Below, in pieces: positions 1 to 6,453 of a DNA stretch of 20,126 nucleotides (positions within the stretch are counted from its first letter, which is position 1; the number at the start of each line of letters is the position of its first letter). Position numbers and translations under genes: made by a program. Source of the stretch: an uncultured Muribaculaceae bacterium (GTDB lineage: Bacteria; Bacteroidota; Bacteroidia; Bacteroidales; Muribaculaceae); contig CAJTJV010000041.1 in NCBI GenBank assembly GCA_910576775.1, positions 1 to 20,126 of the forward strand. Reading direction: 5' to 3'. Below the pieces are notes generated by a model, which saw only the letters and a program-made list of their open reading frames with translations, did no database searches and was not told where the DNA came from.

Positions 1-190
1 ACGCAGCCCGGGTATGGTTCCCCAATTTCCGGATGAACCGCGTCAGCGGTGGTACTGTGCCGCCGCCAAGCGGCTCCATCTGTTTACGGGCATCTGAAAC
101 ACGGGTTACACCCGTGCCCCTATAGAACTGCCGCAGCTATGCTGCTCCGGTCGCATCAGGTGTATGCAGGATTAAATGAAAGAGCCGTGT
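1..190 (+). repeat. Dispersed modular palindromic repeat, right-hand part (copy A)
   Basis: Non-coding sequence built from the same modules, in the same order, as the reverse complement of the repeat at 6454-6689. The modules are: the right half of a CCCGGG hairpin (1-16); a degenerate GCCGCGTCAGCGG palindrome (35-76); a perfect 7-bp stem CACGGGT/ACCCGTG with a 3-nt loop (100-116); a TAGAACTGCCGC stretch (122-134); and ATGAAAGAGCCGTGT (176-190). The left half is missing because the window begins inside it. It lies downstream of the sigma factor gene and contains no credible coding frame. Confidence 0.8.
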
Positions 191-210
191 ATTGACGTAA
201 AAATCACACA

Positions 211-251
211 TAAAAACACGTCGGCTCCGCACTTGGTGCGGAGCCGACGTG
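211..251 (-). terminator. Strong intrinsic terminator of the ECF sigma factor gene
   Basis: A perfect 16-bp inverted repeat (217-232 with 236-251) closes on a 3-nt loop and is GC-rich. Read on the minus strand it is followed at once by TTTTTA (216-211). This is a textbook rho-independent terminator about 110 nt after the sigma factor stop codon. On the plus strand it is followed by GGCTGTTTTA, so it may also stop transcription coming out of the repeat on the left. Confidence 0.9.
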
Positions 252-361
252 GCTGTTTTAGGTTAGTTTCTGATATTCGTATAGTAGCAGAGTGTAAGAA
301 GGAGGGCGTTGGAGGAGAGAGGAGAATATTATATTCGTCCTTGGGTAAACGTGAAATCCGG

Positions 362-862
362 TTATCTGGCCGATGCGAAGCGTTCCTGAAGCTTCTTGCG
401 GGCGAAAAATATGCGGCTTTTTACGGTGCCGAGAGGCAGTCCGATATGTTCTGCGATTTCATTGTATTTGTAGCCGGCGATGTGCATCGAGAACGGTACA
501 CGGTATTCGTCGGAGAATTCGTTTATTGCCTTTGTAATTTCGGCTGCGCTGTAGCTGTCTTCGGGCGATTCGGCTACGCTTGTGCCGAGATTGAGAAGAT
601 AGAGATTGTCGGTGGTGTCTACTACTGTAGCGTTGCGTACACTGCGGCGGTAGTTGTTGATGAAGATATTGCGCATGATGGTGAACACCCATCCTTTGAA
701 ATTTGTTCCCTCGATAAATTTTTCTTCGTTGTCGAGGGCCTTGAGTGTGGTGTCTTGAAGGAGGTCGTAGGCATCATCGCGATTGTTGGTAAGCATGTAT
801 GCGAAATTAAGCATATTGCTCTGAAGATTCATCAGGTTGGTTTGAAATTTTACGTTTGCCAT
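362..862 (-). CDS. ECF-type (sigma-70 family) RNA polymerase sigma factor
   Basis: A 166-residue protein of typical group 4 (ECF) sigma factor length. Region 2 covers about residues 12-75. It contains the core-binding stretch LTNNRDDAYDLLQDTTLKAL and the -10-recognition segment around FKGWVFTIMRNIFINNYRR. Region 4 covers about 105-162, with a helix-turn-helix around EIAEHIGLPLGTVKSRIFFARKKL. The start is supported by a Bacteroidota promoter about 50 nt upstream and by lack of sequence before region 2. The gene stands alone, with its own promoter and terminator, and no anti-sigma factor gene is adjacent on either side. Close relatives are widespread in Bacteroidales; some ECF factors there act in oxidative stress, but this one cannot be assigned a regulon from sequence. 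Confidence 0.95.
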   Translation of the reverse strand: MANVKFQTNLMNLQSNMLNFAYMLTNNRDDAYDLLQDTTLKALDNEEKFIEGTNFKGWVFTIMRNIFINNYRRSVRNATVVDTTDNLYLLNLGTSVAESPEDSYSAAEITKAINEFSDEYRVPFSMHIAGYKYNEIAEHIGLPLGTVKSRIFFARKKLQERFASAR

Positions 863-911
863 AGTGGGTGATTATTAACGGATTTTCGGGGTTAGTTTTT
901 GTTTTATGTCC

Positions 912-941
912 CAAAATTAGTTATTCTTTACCCAATGCAAG
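912..941 (-). promoter_or_regulatory. Bacteroidota-type promoter of the ECF sigma factor gene
   Basis: On the minus strand, TAATTTTG (919-912) matches the -10 element TAnnTTTG exactly. CTTG (941-938) lies 18 nt upstream as a -33-like element. The predicted start of transcription is near 905, giving a leader of roughly 43 nt before the ATG at 862. Confidence 0.6.
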
Positions 942-1032
942 AATTTTAATGTAAATAAATGTTAAATGCGGGAAACTCTTCTATCGTACTATGTAACTGT
1001 CTGATATAAAGATGTATAATTGCATGATTTTC

Positions 1033-1089
1033 TGTTACAAGATTGTTACAGGTGTTTGAAATGTGGTTTTGTGTAATTGAATTGTAACA
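1033..1089. promoter_or_regulatory. Repeated TGTWACA heptamers, possible operator
   Basis: TGTTACA occurs at 1033-1039 and again at 1044-1050, exactly 11 bp apart, which is one helical turn. TGTAACA follows at 1083-1089. The motifs lie in the 263-bp gene-free stretch between the 3' end of the tatD-like gene and the sigma factor promoter, about 90-150 bp upstream of that promoter. The repetition is visible; a regulatory role is only a guess, and the sequence here is AT-rich. Confidence 0.25.
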
Positions 1090-1125
1090 TGTATGAAGGG
1101 TGTTTGCAATTATATTGGGGCGTGC

Positions 1126-1668
1126 TTATTTATCTGTTTCGCTGAAAAAATATGTGTTGGGAAATGTATCCCTCAGTTCCGTTTCCCGCGGGCATTCGCG
1201 TCGCAGTGATAATCCGAATCCGGCGGCAATAAGCTGGCGGGCAAGTTCCGGTTTGCCGCAGAAGCCGTGGATAATCCATCGTACGGAAGGGTTGAGTTCG
1301 CGTTTGAGTTCCATTATGCGGCCATAACGGCGCACGCAGTGAATCATAAGGAATTTACTGTATTTTTCGGCGAGAGCAGCCTGGCGGCGGAATACAGCTT
1401 CCTGAGTGGCGCGGTCGCCCCCTCGGCCGGCATCAAGGCCGGCCTCTCCTATTGCAGCCACTTGCGGATGCGAGGCGAGGGTTTCGATCAGCGTCCAGTC
1501 TCTGTCGGAGATTGGTTCGGAGGTGTCCCAGGGGTGGATGCCGACGCTGTACCATGTCCCGGGCTCAGGATGTGCCGGCATCTCCGCCGGACGTACTGAT
1601 GTGAGGATGCGTTCGCCGGTGCGGGTGTGGGCGTGAATGTCATCGAAATATTCGGGTTCCGGAGTCAT
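1126..1668 (-). CDS. TatD-like metal-dependent hydrolase, C-terminally short
   Basis: A 180-residue protein. The ligand set of the TatD amidohydrolase-fold family (metal-dependent hydrolases including DNases) is present in order: H12-A-H14 near the N terminus, GIHPWD at 43-48, E75 in IGEAGLD, H110 in MIHC, H134 in IIHGF, and D179 in SETD. I chose the ATG at 1668 because it overlaps the yidD stop as ATGA; an upstream in-frame ATG at 1707 would lie deep inside yidD. The protein stops one residue after D179. Family members usually continue about 25-40 residues with a final helix, so the C terminus looks trimmed, although every metal ligand is kept. Last gene of the hemD-rnpA-yidD operon. Confidence 0.85.
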   Translation of the reverse strand: MTPEPEYFDDIHAHTRTGERILTSVRPAEMPAHPEPGTWYSVGIHPWDTSEPISDRDWTLIETLASHPQVAAIGEAGLDAGRGGDRATQEAVFRRQAALAEKYSKFLMIHCVRRYGRIMELKRELNPSVRWIIHGFCGKPELARQLIAAGFGLSLRRECPRETELRDTFPNTYFFSETDK

Positions 1669-1907
1669 GGTACGGGATCGTAGCCGCAGCCGCCCCATGG
1701 ATGGCATCGGAGTATGCGGCGGATGGCGAGATATGTTCCGCGTAAAGGTCCGTGTTTACGGATCGCCTCAAGGGCATACTGGCTACACGTGGGAGTGAAG
1801 CGGCAGCAGGGAGGGAACAGCGGCGATATGCATGCGCGGTAGAATAGAATTGGCAGGCACAGCAGCCACACTGCGGCGCGTCGCAGATTATTGGCGGGGT
1901 TCTTCAT
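1665..1907 (-). CDS. yidD: Membrane protein insertion efficiency factor YidD
   Basis: An 80-residue protein of full family length. It has the diagnostic cysteine-rich core CCRFTPTCSQYALEAI (34-49) and the ending RCHPWGGCGYDPVP (67-80). An amphipathic to hydrophobic N-terminal helix (about 11-32) would place it at the inner face of the membrane, where YidD assists YidC-dependent insertion. It overlaps the end of rnpA by 20 nt and the start of the tatD-like gene by 4 nt (ATGA), so translation is probably coupled. The rnpA-yidD pairing is conserved across bacteria. Confidence 0.97.
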   Translation of the reverse strand: MKNPANNLRRAAVWLLCLPILFYRACISPLFPPCCRFTPTCSQYALEAIRKHGPLRGTYLAIRRILRCHPWGGCGYDPVP

Positions 1908-2298
1908 CAGAAGGCGTGTAAAATGCTGCGATGTCCTCTAAAAGATGCTCCATGGCACTGCTGACACGGGTGTAAGGCTGTGTTTCGTTGGCGACATAGA
2001 TGAATGCCACATCGATGCGTTTTTCGTCGGGCAGGGGATGGTTCCGGTGGGTGAGGCGGTAGGCTTCGCGTATTCGGCGGCGCATAAGTACGCGGTCGAC
2101 GGCATGGCGCAGGCGTTTTTTGGGTACCGATATCAGAAAGGCTGTCGGGGCATCGGACCGCCGGAGAGAGTTGGAGGTCGCTACGACGCGGAGGGGGTAT
2201 ATGAGACGGCTGAATTCGGCTCCGCCCGGGCCGAAGAGTTTTTCGATGGCGGTGGGGGAGCAGAGTTTTTCTTTCTTATATAGCCCGAATTGTTTCAC
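1888..2298 (-). CDS. rnpA: Ribonuclease P protein component
   Basis: A 136-residue basic protein that binds the RNase P RNA and helps it remove 5' leaders from pre-tRNAs. The family core is SVPKKRLRHAVDRVLMRRRIREAYRL at about 57-82, with a short N-terminal KKEKL segment typical of RnpA. The RNR signature, normally R-N-R-x-K-R-x-x-R-E, reads R69-V-L-M-R-R-R-I-R77-E78: the central Asn and the next Arg are replaced by Val and Leu, although the basic face is otherwise kept. The start lies 4 nt after the hemD stop, and the 3' end overlaps yidD. rpmH, the usual neighbour in many phyla, is absent, as expected in Bacteroidota. Confidence 0.96.
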   Translation of the reverse strand: MKQFGLYKKEKLCSPTAIEKLFGPGGAEFSRLIYPLRVVATSNSLRRSDAPTAFLISVPKKRLRHAVDRVLMRRRIREAYRLTHRNHPLPDEKRIDVAFIYVANETQPYTRVSSAMEHLLEDIAAFYTPSDEEPRQ

Positions 2299-2302
2299 CG
2301 TT

Positions 2303-3055
2303 TCAGGCCTTGGTGCCGTTGACTTGTGCGAGATATTGGTCGAGAGCCGATGTCATGGAGGGAGCCTTGGGGTTGGGGGCTTCTACGTCAAGGCGCAGGC
2401 CGGCGTCGACAACGGACTTGGCGGTGGAGGCGCCGAAGGCGGCGATAGCCATGTCGCCTTGTTTGAAATCGGGGAAATTTTTCAGCAGCGATTCTATACC
2501 CTGAGGGCTGAAGAAGATAAGCATGTCGTAGTCGAAAGCCTCGTCGGCGCCGAAATCATTGCTTACCGTACGGTACATCACTGCCGGTGTCACGTCAATC
2601 TTGTTTTCGCTAAGGAGGGCTGCGTCAGCGCCGTTGTTTACATCGCTGACTGCCATAAGGTATTTCTCGCCTTTGTGTTTCTGCATCGACGGAATAAGGT
2701 CGATAAGTCGGCCTGTGGGGGAGAAGAAAATCTTGCGTTTGCGGTAAACGATATATTTCTGGAGGTAGTTGGCGATTGTTTCCGATGTACAGAAATATTT
2801 CATTGTCACAGGAACGGTGATTCGCATCTCTTCGCAGAGACGGAAGAAATGGTCGATTGCACCGCGTGCGGTGAAGACAACGGCGGTGAAATCCGGAATG
2901 TTTACCTTCTCCTGGCGGAATTCCTTGGCCGACAGTCCTTCAACTTTGATAAACTGACGGAATACAAGCTCTACATCATATTTGCGGGCAATGTCGTAGT
3001 AGGGAGATTTGTCGGAACTTGGCTTAGGCTGGGAGACAAGAATTTTCTTTATCAC
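2303..3055 (-). CDS. hemD: Uroporphyrinogen-III synthase
   Basis: A 250-residue protein of normal length for the HemD family, which cyclises hydroxymethylbilane with inversion of ring D to give uroporphyrinogen III. Two similar half-domains can be followed. The first begins MIKKILVSQPKP and contains AVVFTARGAIDHFF. The second contains MLIFFSPQGIESLL and AIAAFGASTAKSVVDAGL, the last being the usual conserved C-terminal stretch. The family has little absolute conservation, so the assignment also rests on the Bacteroidales gene order DUF4271-hemD-rnpA. It begins 52 nt after the DUF4271 gene and ends 4 nt before rnpA. Confidence 0.9.
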   Translation of the reverse strand: MIKKILVSQPKPSSDKSPYYDIARKYDVELVFRQFIKVEGLSAKEFRQEKVNIPDFTAVVFTARGAIDHFFRLCEEMRITVPVTMKYFCTSETIANYLQKYIVYRKRKIFFSPTGRLIDLIPSMQKHKGEKYLMAVSDVNNGADAALLSENKIDVTPAVMYRTVSNDFGADEAFDYDMLIFFSPQGIESLLKNFPDFKQGDMAIAAFGASTAKSVVDAGLRLDVEAPNPKAPSMTSALDQYLAQVNGTKA

Positions 3056-3107
3056 AGTTAAACGGTATTAATAGGGGCGCTCCGTGCGCTGATTTGATGA
3101 TTGTGTA

Positions 3108-4037
3108 CTACCTGATGGCTTCGGTGAAATATAGCGAAATGGCGTACAGACCGAACATAGGTATTATTTCAAGGGTGCAAAGGTACAAAATAAAATAAAG
3201 CAACGAGGCAATTTTATGGTAAAAAATTCTAAACCCTTTTATTATAAATATCGTGTGTGCAAGCGCGTAGACTGAGACAGAGGCTGTTATCGCCGGAGTT
3301 GCCCATTGCGGGCATGTGACGGCTACGATGGTAGGAATAGCCATTCCAAGGCCGGCGAAAGCCTGTGAGGCGAAAAATCCGCCCATCCAGCGCTTGTTTT
3401 GTTCTTCGTCGGCGAAGGCGTAGCCTACCATGCAGTAGGCGCATATCTGGAAGAAATAATATGCGCCGGCAAGTCCCATCGAGGCGAGGGCGCCCGGTGT
3501 GGTCGGTGGAGTGGGGCGTGCGGGCACATAGTAGAGGGTGATGCCGCCGAAGATTATAAATATGAAGCCTAAAAGAATGGCAATCGGCAGACGTACGTTT
3601 GTCTCGTCGTCGAAAACATTGGGACGTCGTCGGGTGCTCCATAGCTCTGCCTTGTAACTTTTGAGTGCTCTTGCCAGCCCCGGAGCGTTGATGGCCGCAA
3701 GAATCAGTATGCCGAGCATTATGGCTGAAAGTGTCGTCCCGGCGCCGTCGGGCTGCAGAGCTGTCGGTGCCAGACCTTCACGTAGCCCGGAAGGCGCCGG
3801 GCGCATTTCAATGGCCGGGAAAGAATCCGCAAGGGCTTCCGCACGCAGAGAATCAGCTTCGTCGACAGATATGAAATGCGGGATGCGCCCTGTGGCGGTG
3901 TCGGATGCTATGGAGTCGAAAAGCACCGTCGATATTCCGTTGTCGCGCACGAAACCCGTCGGAGCATTGTAGCTCGAAGGCTCCGGTGCCGTGGCATAGG
4001 CTATGTTAAGACTGTCGATGGAATCTGTCGTGTGCAT
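3108..4037 (-). CDS. DUF4271 family inner-membrane protein
   Basis: A 309-residue protein from the ATG at 4037; a TTG at 4046, directly after the upstream stop, would add three residues. Residues 1-95 are soluble and rich in Ala, Ser, Pro and acidic residues. Hydrophobic segments follow at about 104-122, 150-170, 185-206, 222-242, 250-267 and 278-304. The last contains LLYFILYLCTLEIIPMF, the stretch I recognise as typical of DUF4271. The family is restricted to Bacteroidota, has no established biochemical function and commonly sits directly upstream of hemD, as here. A link with tetrapyrrole metabolism is suggested only by position. Confidence 0.85.
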   Translation of the reverse strand: MHTTDSIDSLNIAYATAPEPSSYNAPTGFVRDNGISTVLFDSIASDTATGRIPHFISVDEADSLRAEALADSFPAIEMRPAPSGLREGLAPTALQPDGAGTTLSAIMLGILILAAINAPGLARALKSYKAELWSTRRRPNVFDDETNVRLPIAILLGFIFIIFGGITLYYVPARPTPPTTPGALASMGLAGAYYFFQICAYCMVGYAFADEEQNKRWMGGFFASQAFAGLGMAIPTIVAVTCPQWATPAITASVSVYALAHTIFIIKGFRIFYHKIASLLYFILYLCTLEIIPMFGLYAISLYFTEAIR

Positions 4038-4046
4038 CCGTTTCAA

Positions 4047-4622
4047 TCAGAATTTCGGTGTGAATGTTTTATTTCCGGTAGTGGCAAGAGCCATTTCAAC
4101 GGCTTCTACCGCTGAAGAGGCCACGTTGAAAAGTCTGCTGTGGTCGGGGCGCATGAAACCTTTTTCTATCGCCGTGGCAAACATCGACAGCAACGGGTCG
4201 TAGTATCCCTCTGCATTGTAGATGACGATATTGCCGTCGAAAAGACCGAGCTGGCGCCAGGTGATGATTTCGCACAGCTCTTCGAAGGTGCCTATTCCGC
4301 CCGGGAGCGCCACGCATGCAGTTGACTGTGCCATAAGTTTCTTTCGTTCATGCATGTCGGCGGTGATTATGAGTTCGCTCAGACCGCTGTGATGCCAGCC
4401 GCGGTCTACCATGAATTGAGGAATTATACCTCGCACGCGGCCACCGGCGGCAAGAGCGGCGTCGGCCGCGGCACCCATCATGCCCGTCCGTCCGGCACCT
4501 GTGACGAGCGTGACACCGGCACAGGCGATGGCGCGCCCGAGGGCAACCGCCGATTCTATAAATGCCGGGGCGAGGTTCGCTGCCGAGCCGCAGTACACCG
4601 TAATAGACTTTTCTGTTTTCAT
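4047..4622 (-). CDS. LOG family protein (putative nucleotide 5'-monophosphate phosphoribohydrolase)
   Basis: A 191-residue protein of the LOG (Lonely Guy) family, TIGR00730 type, with a Rossmann-like fold. Members cleave the N-glycosidic bond of AMP or cytokinin riboside monophosphates. Visible signatures are the N-terminal SITVYCGSA, MHERKKLM (90-97) and the family motif PGGIGTFEE (107-115). I start it at the ATG at 4622: this gives the standard MKTEKSITVYCGS beginning, whereas the open frame extends 49 unlikely residues upstream to 4769. Its stop is followed immediately by the DUF4271 start region, so it is probably the first gene of that operon. The natural substrate in Bacteroidales is not known from this sequence. 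Confidence 0.92.
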   Translation of the reverse strand: MKTEKSITVYCGSAANLAPAFIESAVALGRAIACAGVTLVTGAGRTGMMGAAADAALAAGGRVRGIIPQFMVDRGWHHSGLSELIITADMHERKKLMAQSTACVALPGGIGTFEELCEIITWRQLGLFDGNIVIYNAEGYYDPLLSMFATAIEKGFMRPDHSRLFNVASSAVEAVEMALATTGNKTFTPKF

Positions 4623-4631
4623 ATCCGCCTG

Positions 4632-4639
4632 CAAAATTA
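4632..4639 (-). promoter_or_regulatory. Candidate -10 element before the LOG gene
   Basis: TAATTTTG on the minus strand (4639-4632) matches the TAnnTTTG consensus exactly, but no clear TTTG is found about 19-21 nt upstream. If it is used, transcription would start only a few nucleotides before the ATG at 4622, giving an almost leaderless transcript for the whole operon. Confidence 0.4.
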
Positions 4640-5054
4640 CGAAAAACTGTCGTAGCACCACCACGATAAAATATAAAAGTCCGCTCCGGCACATTTTTTC
4701 ATTGGTAAATGCGCGCCTTGTCGTGGCGGCTTTTCTGAAGACCCGTGCATGGTGCATATCAGGATTCAATTATTTTGCATTAAAATCTGTCCCATTGCCG
4801 CTATGGCCTCTTTATGTTCTTTGCGGCAAATGAAATGAGCGAATTGTCACCCCATTTATTGCTTCGTGTTTCATCTGGCTTGTTGGTTATGTATCATGTT
4901 GTAAAGTTACGGTTAATTGTCTGTATCACAAAATTTATTACGAGCAAAATCAGTTCTATTTAGGAATTTGTAATGTGAAAATTATAAAACCGGTGGTTTT
5001 CTGAGAATTTTATGCTAAAAAATATTAAATAGATATTATATGAAACATGATTCC
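4640..5054. other. AT-rich divergent intergenic region
   Basis: No credible gene. It separates the minus-strand LOG operon from the plus-strand serpin gene and becomes strongly AT-rich after about 4850. Two small hairpins are visible: TTGCCGC (4795-4801) with GCGGCAA (4823-4829), and AAAACC (4986-4991) with GGTTTT (4995-5000). Neither is convincing as a terminator or structured RNA. Confidence 0.5.
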
Positions 5055-5085
5055 TTGCTTTTGTTTAATTGTAATGTTACGTTTG
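5055..5085 (+). promoter_or_regulatory. Bacteroidota-type promoter of the serpin gene
   Basis: TACGTTTG (5078-5085) matches TAnnTTTG exactly, and TTG (5055-5057) lies 20 nt upstream as the -33 element. Transcription would start near 5092, leaving a leader of about 94 nt that contains the small ORF at 5109. Confidence 0.6.
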
Positions 5086-5108
5086 TGTCGGATTTTATAA
5101 TAAATACT

Positions 5109-5189
5109 ATGAAACAACTTTTTAAACCAATTGTGCTATCCGTTATGACGTTAAGAGTGTACCCTTATAAATATTTATTAGAGCTATGA
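5109..5189 (+). CDS. 26-codon upstream ORF overlapping the serpin start
   Basis: An ATG-initiated 26-residue frame (MKQLFKPIVLSVMTL at the N terminus) whose TGA stop overlaps the serpin ATG in an ATGA arrangement. It lies wholly inside the predicted leader of the serpin transcript. The first 15 residues resemble the basic-plus-hydrophobic start of a Bacteroidota signal peptide, but no lipobox or mature domain follows. It could be a leader peptide that couples translation to the serpin, the remnant of a duplicated signal peptide, or chance. No family is recognised. Confidence 0.35.
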   Translation: MKQLFKPIVLSVMTLRVYPYKYLLEL

Positions 5190-6430
5190 AAAAACTATTT
5201 TCGATATTTGCATTTGCCATCGTTGTACTTATGATGGCTGCATGCTCCGACAAGGGCGAGCCTGTCGGAGGTGATGAATACTCGGAGTTTGTGCCGATAG
5301 AACTCAGCCGTTCGGAGCAAGGCATAGTGTCGCAGCATAATGCTTTCTCGTTCGAGTTGTTCGGCAGACTGGCCACCGGTAGCCGGAACGAAAGTTTCAT
5401 GGTTTCGCCCCTTAGCGTGTCGATGGTAATGTCGATGCTTGCCAATGGTGCGCAGGGAGAAACCCGGAGCGAGATTCTTACGACTCTCGGATTCAAAGGT
5501 GATGAACTCGACGCCGTTAATTCATTCAACAAACGTCTTGCCAATGATTTGACGTCTGTCGACAAGTCTATAAAATTTTCGCTTGCAAATTCAATATGGA
5601 TTGACAACGAGTTTAAGGTCTACGACAGTTTTCTTTCTTCAAACAAAGCTGCGTACGGCGCCGAGATTTTCAATGCGGAACTCTCTACCGAGAAAACTCG
5701 GCAGGATATCAATGCCTGGGCATCGGATAAAACCATGGGTCTGATTCCGGAATTCCTTAAGGACAGGCTTAGCGACGATGCGAAGCTCTTCCTGATGAAT
5801 GCACTTTATTTCAAAGGGATGTGGTCGGAGAAATTTGACAAGGCATCGACCGTAGAATCTGAATTCCATAATTCAGACGGCAGTGTAAGCCGGACAAAGA
5901 TGATGAATAATCCGGACATGAGATTCATCGCATGTCGTGATGAAGATGCCACTTGGGCTAAATTCAATTATGGCAATGGTGCGTATGAGCTTGTCCTTGT
6001 CCTTCCGGATTCGAAAGACGGTTTTGTGGATTATATTTCCGGGCTGACGGAAAATGATCTTGCGGAAATAAATGAACAATGGAATGCGTATCAGGGTAAA
6101 ATCAGTTTCCCGAAATTCGATATCAGGAGCAGTTTCCAACTGGAAGATATCATAAAGGCTATGGGGGTTGAAAAGGCTTTTACTCTTTATCTGGCCGATT
6201 TCTCGCTGATTTCCGAGAAGGATATCTGTATTTCCCGAATCAAGCATGATACGAACATAATCTTTGACGAGAATGGCACGGAGGCTGCGGCTGTGACAGG
6301 TACCACAGGTGATATCCTTCCCGGAATGTTGCCGTCGATGAATCTGACATTCGACAGACCGTTCGCCTTTGTGATACGTGAACGGTCCACGAAATCGATA
6401 CTGTTTATGGGTTGTGTCAATAAAATATAA
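5186..6430 (+). CDS. Serpin (serine protease inhibitor), outer-membrane lipoprotein
   Basis: A 414-residue full-length serpin. Residues 1-20 are a lipoprotein signal peptide with lipobox MAAC; C20 would be lipidated, and the acidic stretch after it is compatible with surface display. The serpin fold runs from about 45 to 414, with recognisable NESFMVSPLSVSMVMSMLANGAQGETRSEI, LFLMNALYFKGMW and the C-terminal FDRPFAFVIRERSTKSILFMGCV. The hinge DENGTEAAAVTGTTG (361-375) has the Gly-Thr-Glu-Ala-Ala-Ala pattern of inhibitory serpins, so it should trap proteases by loop insertion. The scissile bond cannot be fixed; Leu or Met near 378-382 is most likely, suggesting elastase-, chymotrypsin- or subtilisin-like targets. 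The gene is alone between an AT-rich spacer and a repeat. Confidence 0.95.
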   Translation: MKKLFSIFAFAIVVLMMAACSDKGEPVGGDEYSEFVPIELSRSEQGIVSQHNAFSFELFGRLATGSRNESFMVSPLSVSMVMSMLANGAQGETRSEILTTLGFKGDELDAVNSFNKRLANDLTSVDKSIKFSLANSIWIDNEFKVYDSFLSSNKAAYGAEIFNAELSTEKTRQDINAWASDKTMGLIPEFLKDRLSDDAKLFLMNALYFKGMWSEKFDKASTVESEFHNSDGSVSRTKMMNNPDMRFIACRDEDATWAKFNYGNGAYELVLVLPDSKDGFVDYISGLTENDLAEINEQWNAYQGKISFPKFDIRSSFQLEDIIKAMGVEKAFTLYLADFSLISEKDICISRIKHDTNIIFDENGTEAAAVTGTTGDILPGMLPSMNLTFDRPFAFVIRERSTKSILFMGCVNKI

Positions 6431-6453
6431 ATGCTTTAGCTCCCGCCGGCTGA

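Noticed and set aside
1..190. CRISPR array
   Set aside because: The repeated units are palindromic modules of differing sequence, with no regular spacing of identical direct repeats and no cas genes.
176..871. 231-codon open frame on the plus strand
   Set aside because: It lies antisense over the ECF sigma factor gene, begins inside the repeat and crosses the terminator; the minus-strand protein has clear family motifs.
2120..3061. 313-codon open frame on the plus strand
   Set aside because: It is antisense to hemD and part of rnpA, both of which have recognisable products.
4623..4769. 49-codon N-terminal extension of the LOG protein
   Set aside because: Family members begin about where MKTEKSITVYCGSA starts, and an exact -10 element lies inside the extension.
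4786..5054. Structured ncRNA or riboswitch in the LOG-serpin spacer
   Set aside because: Only two short AT-rich or long-loop hairpins are present, with no recognised riboswitch core.
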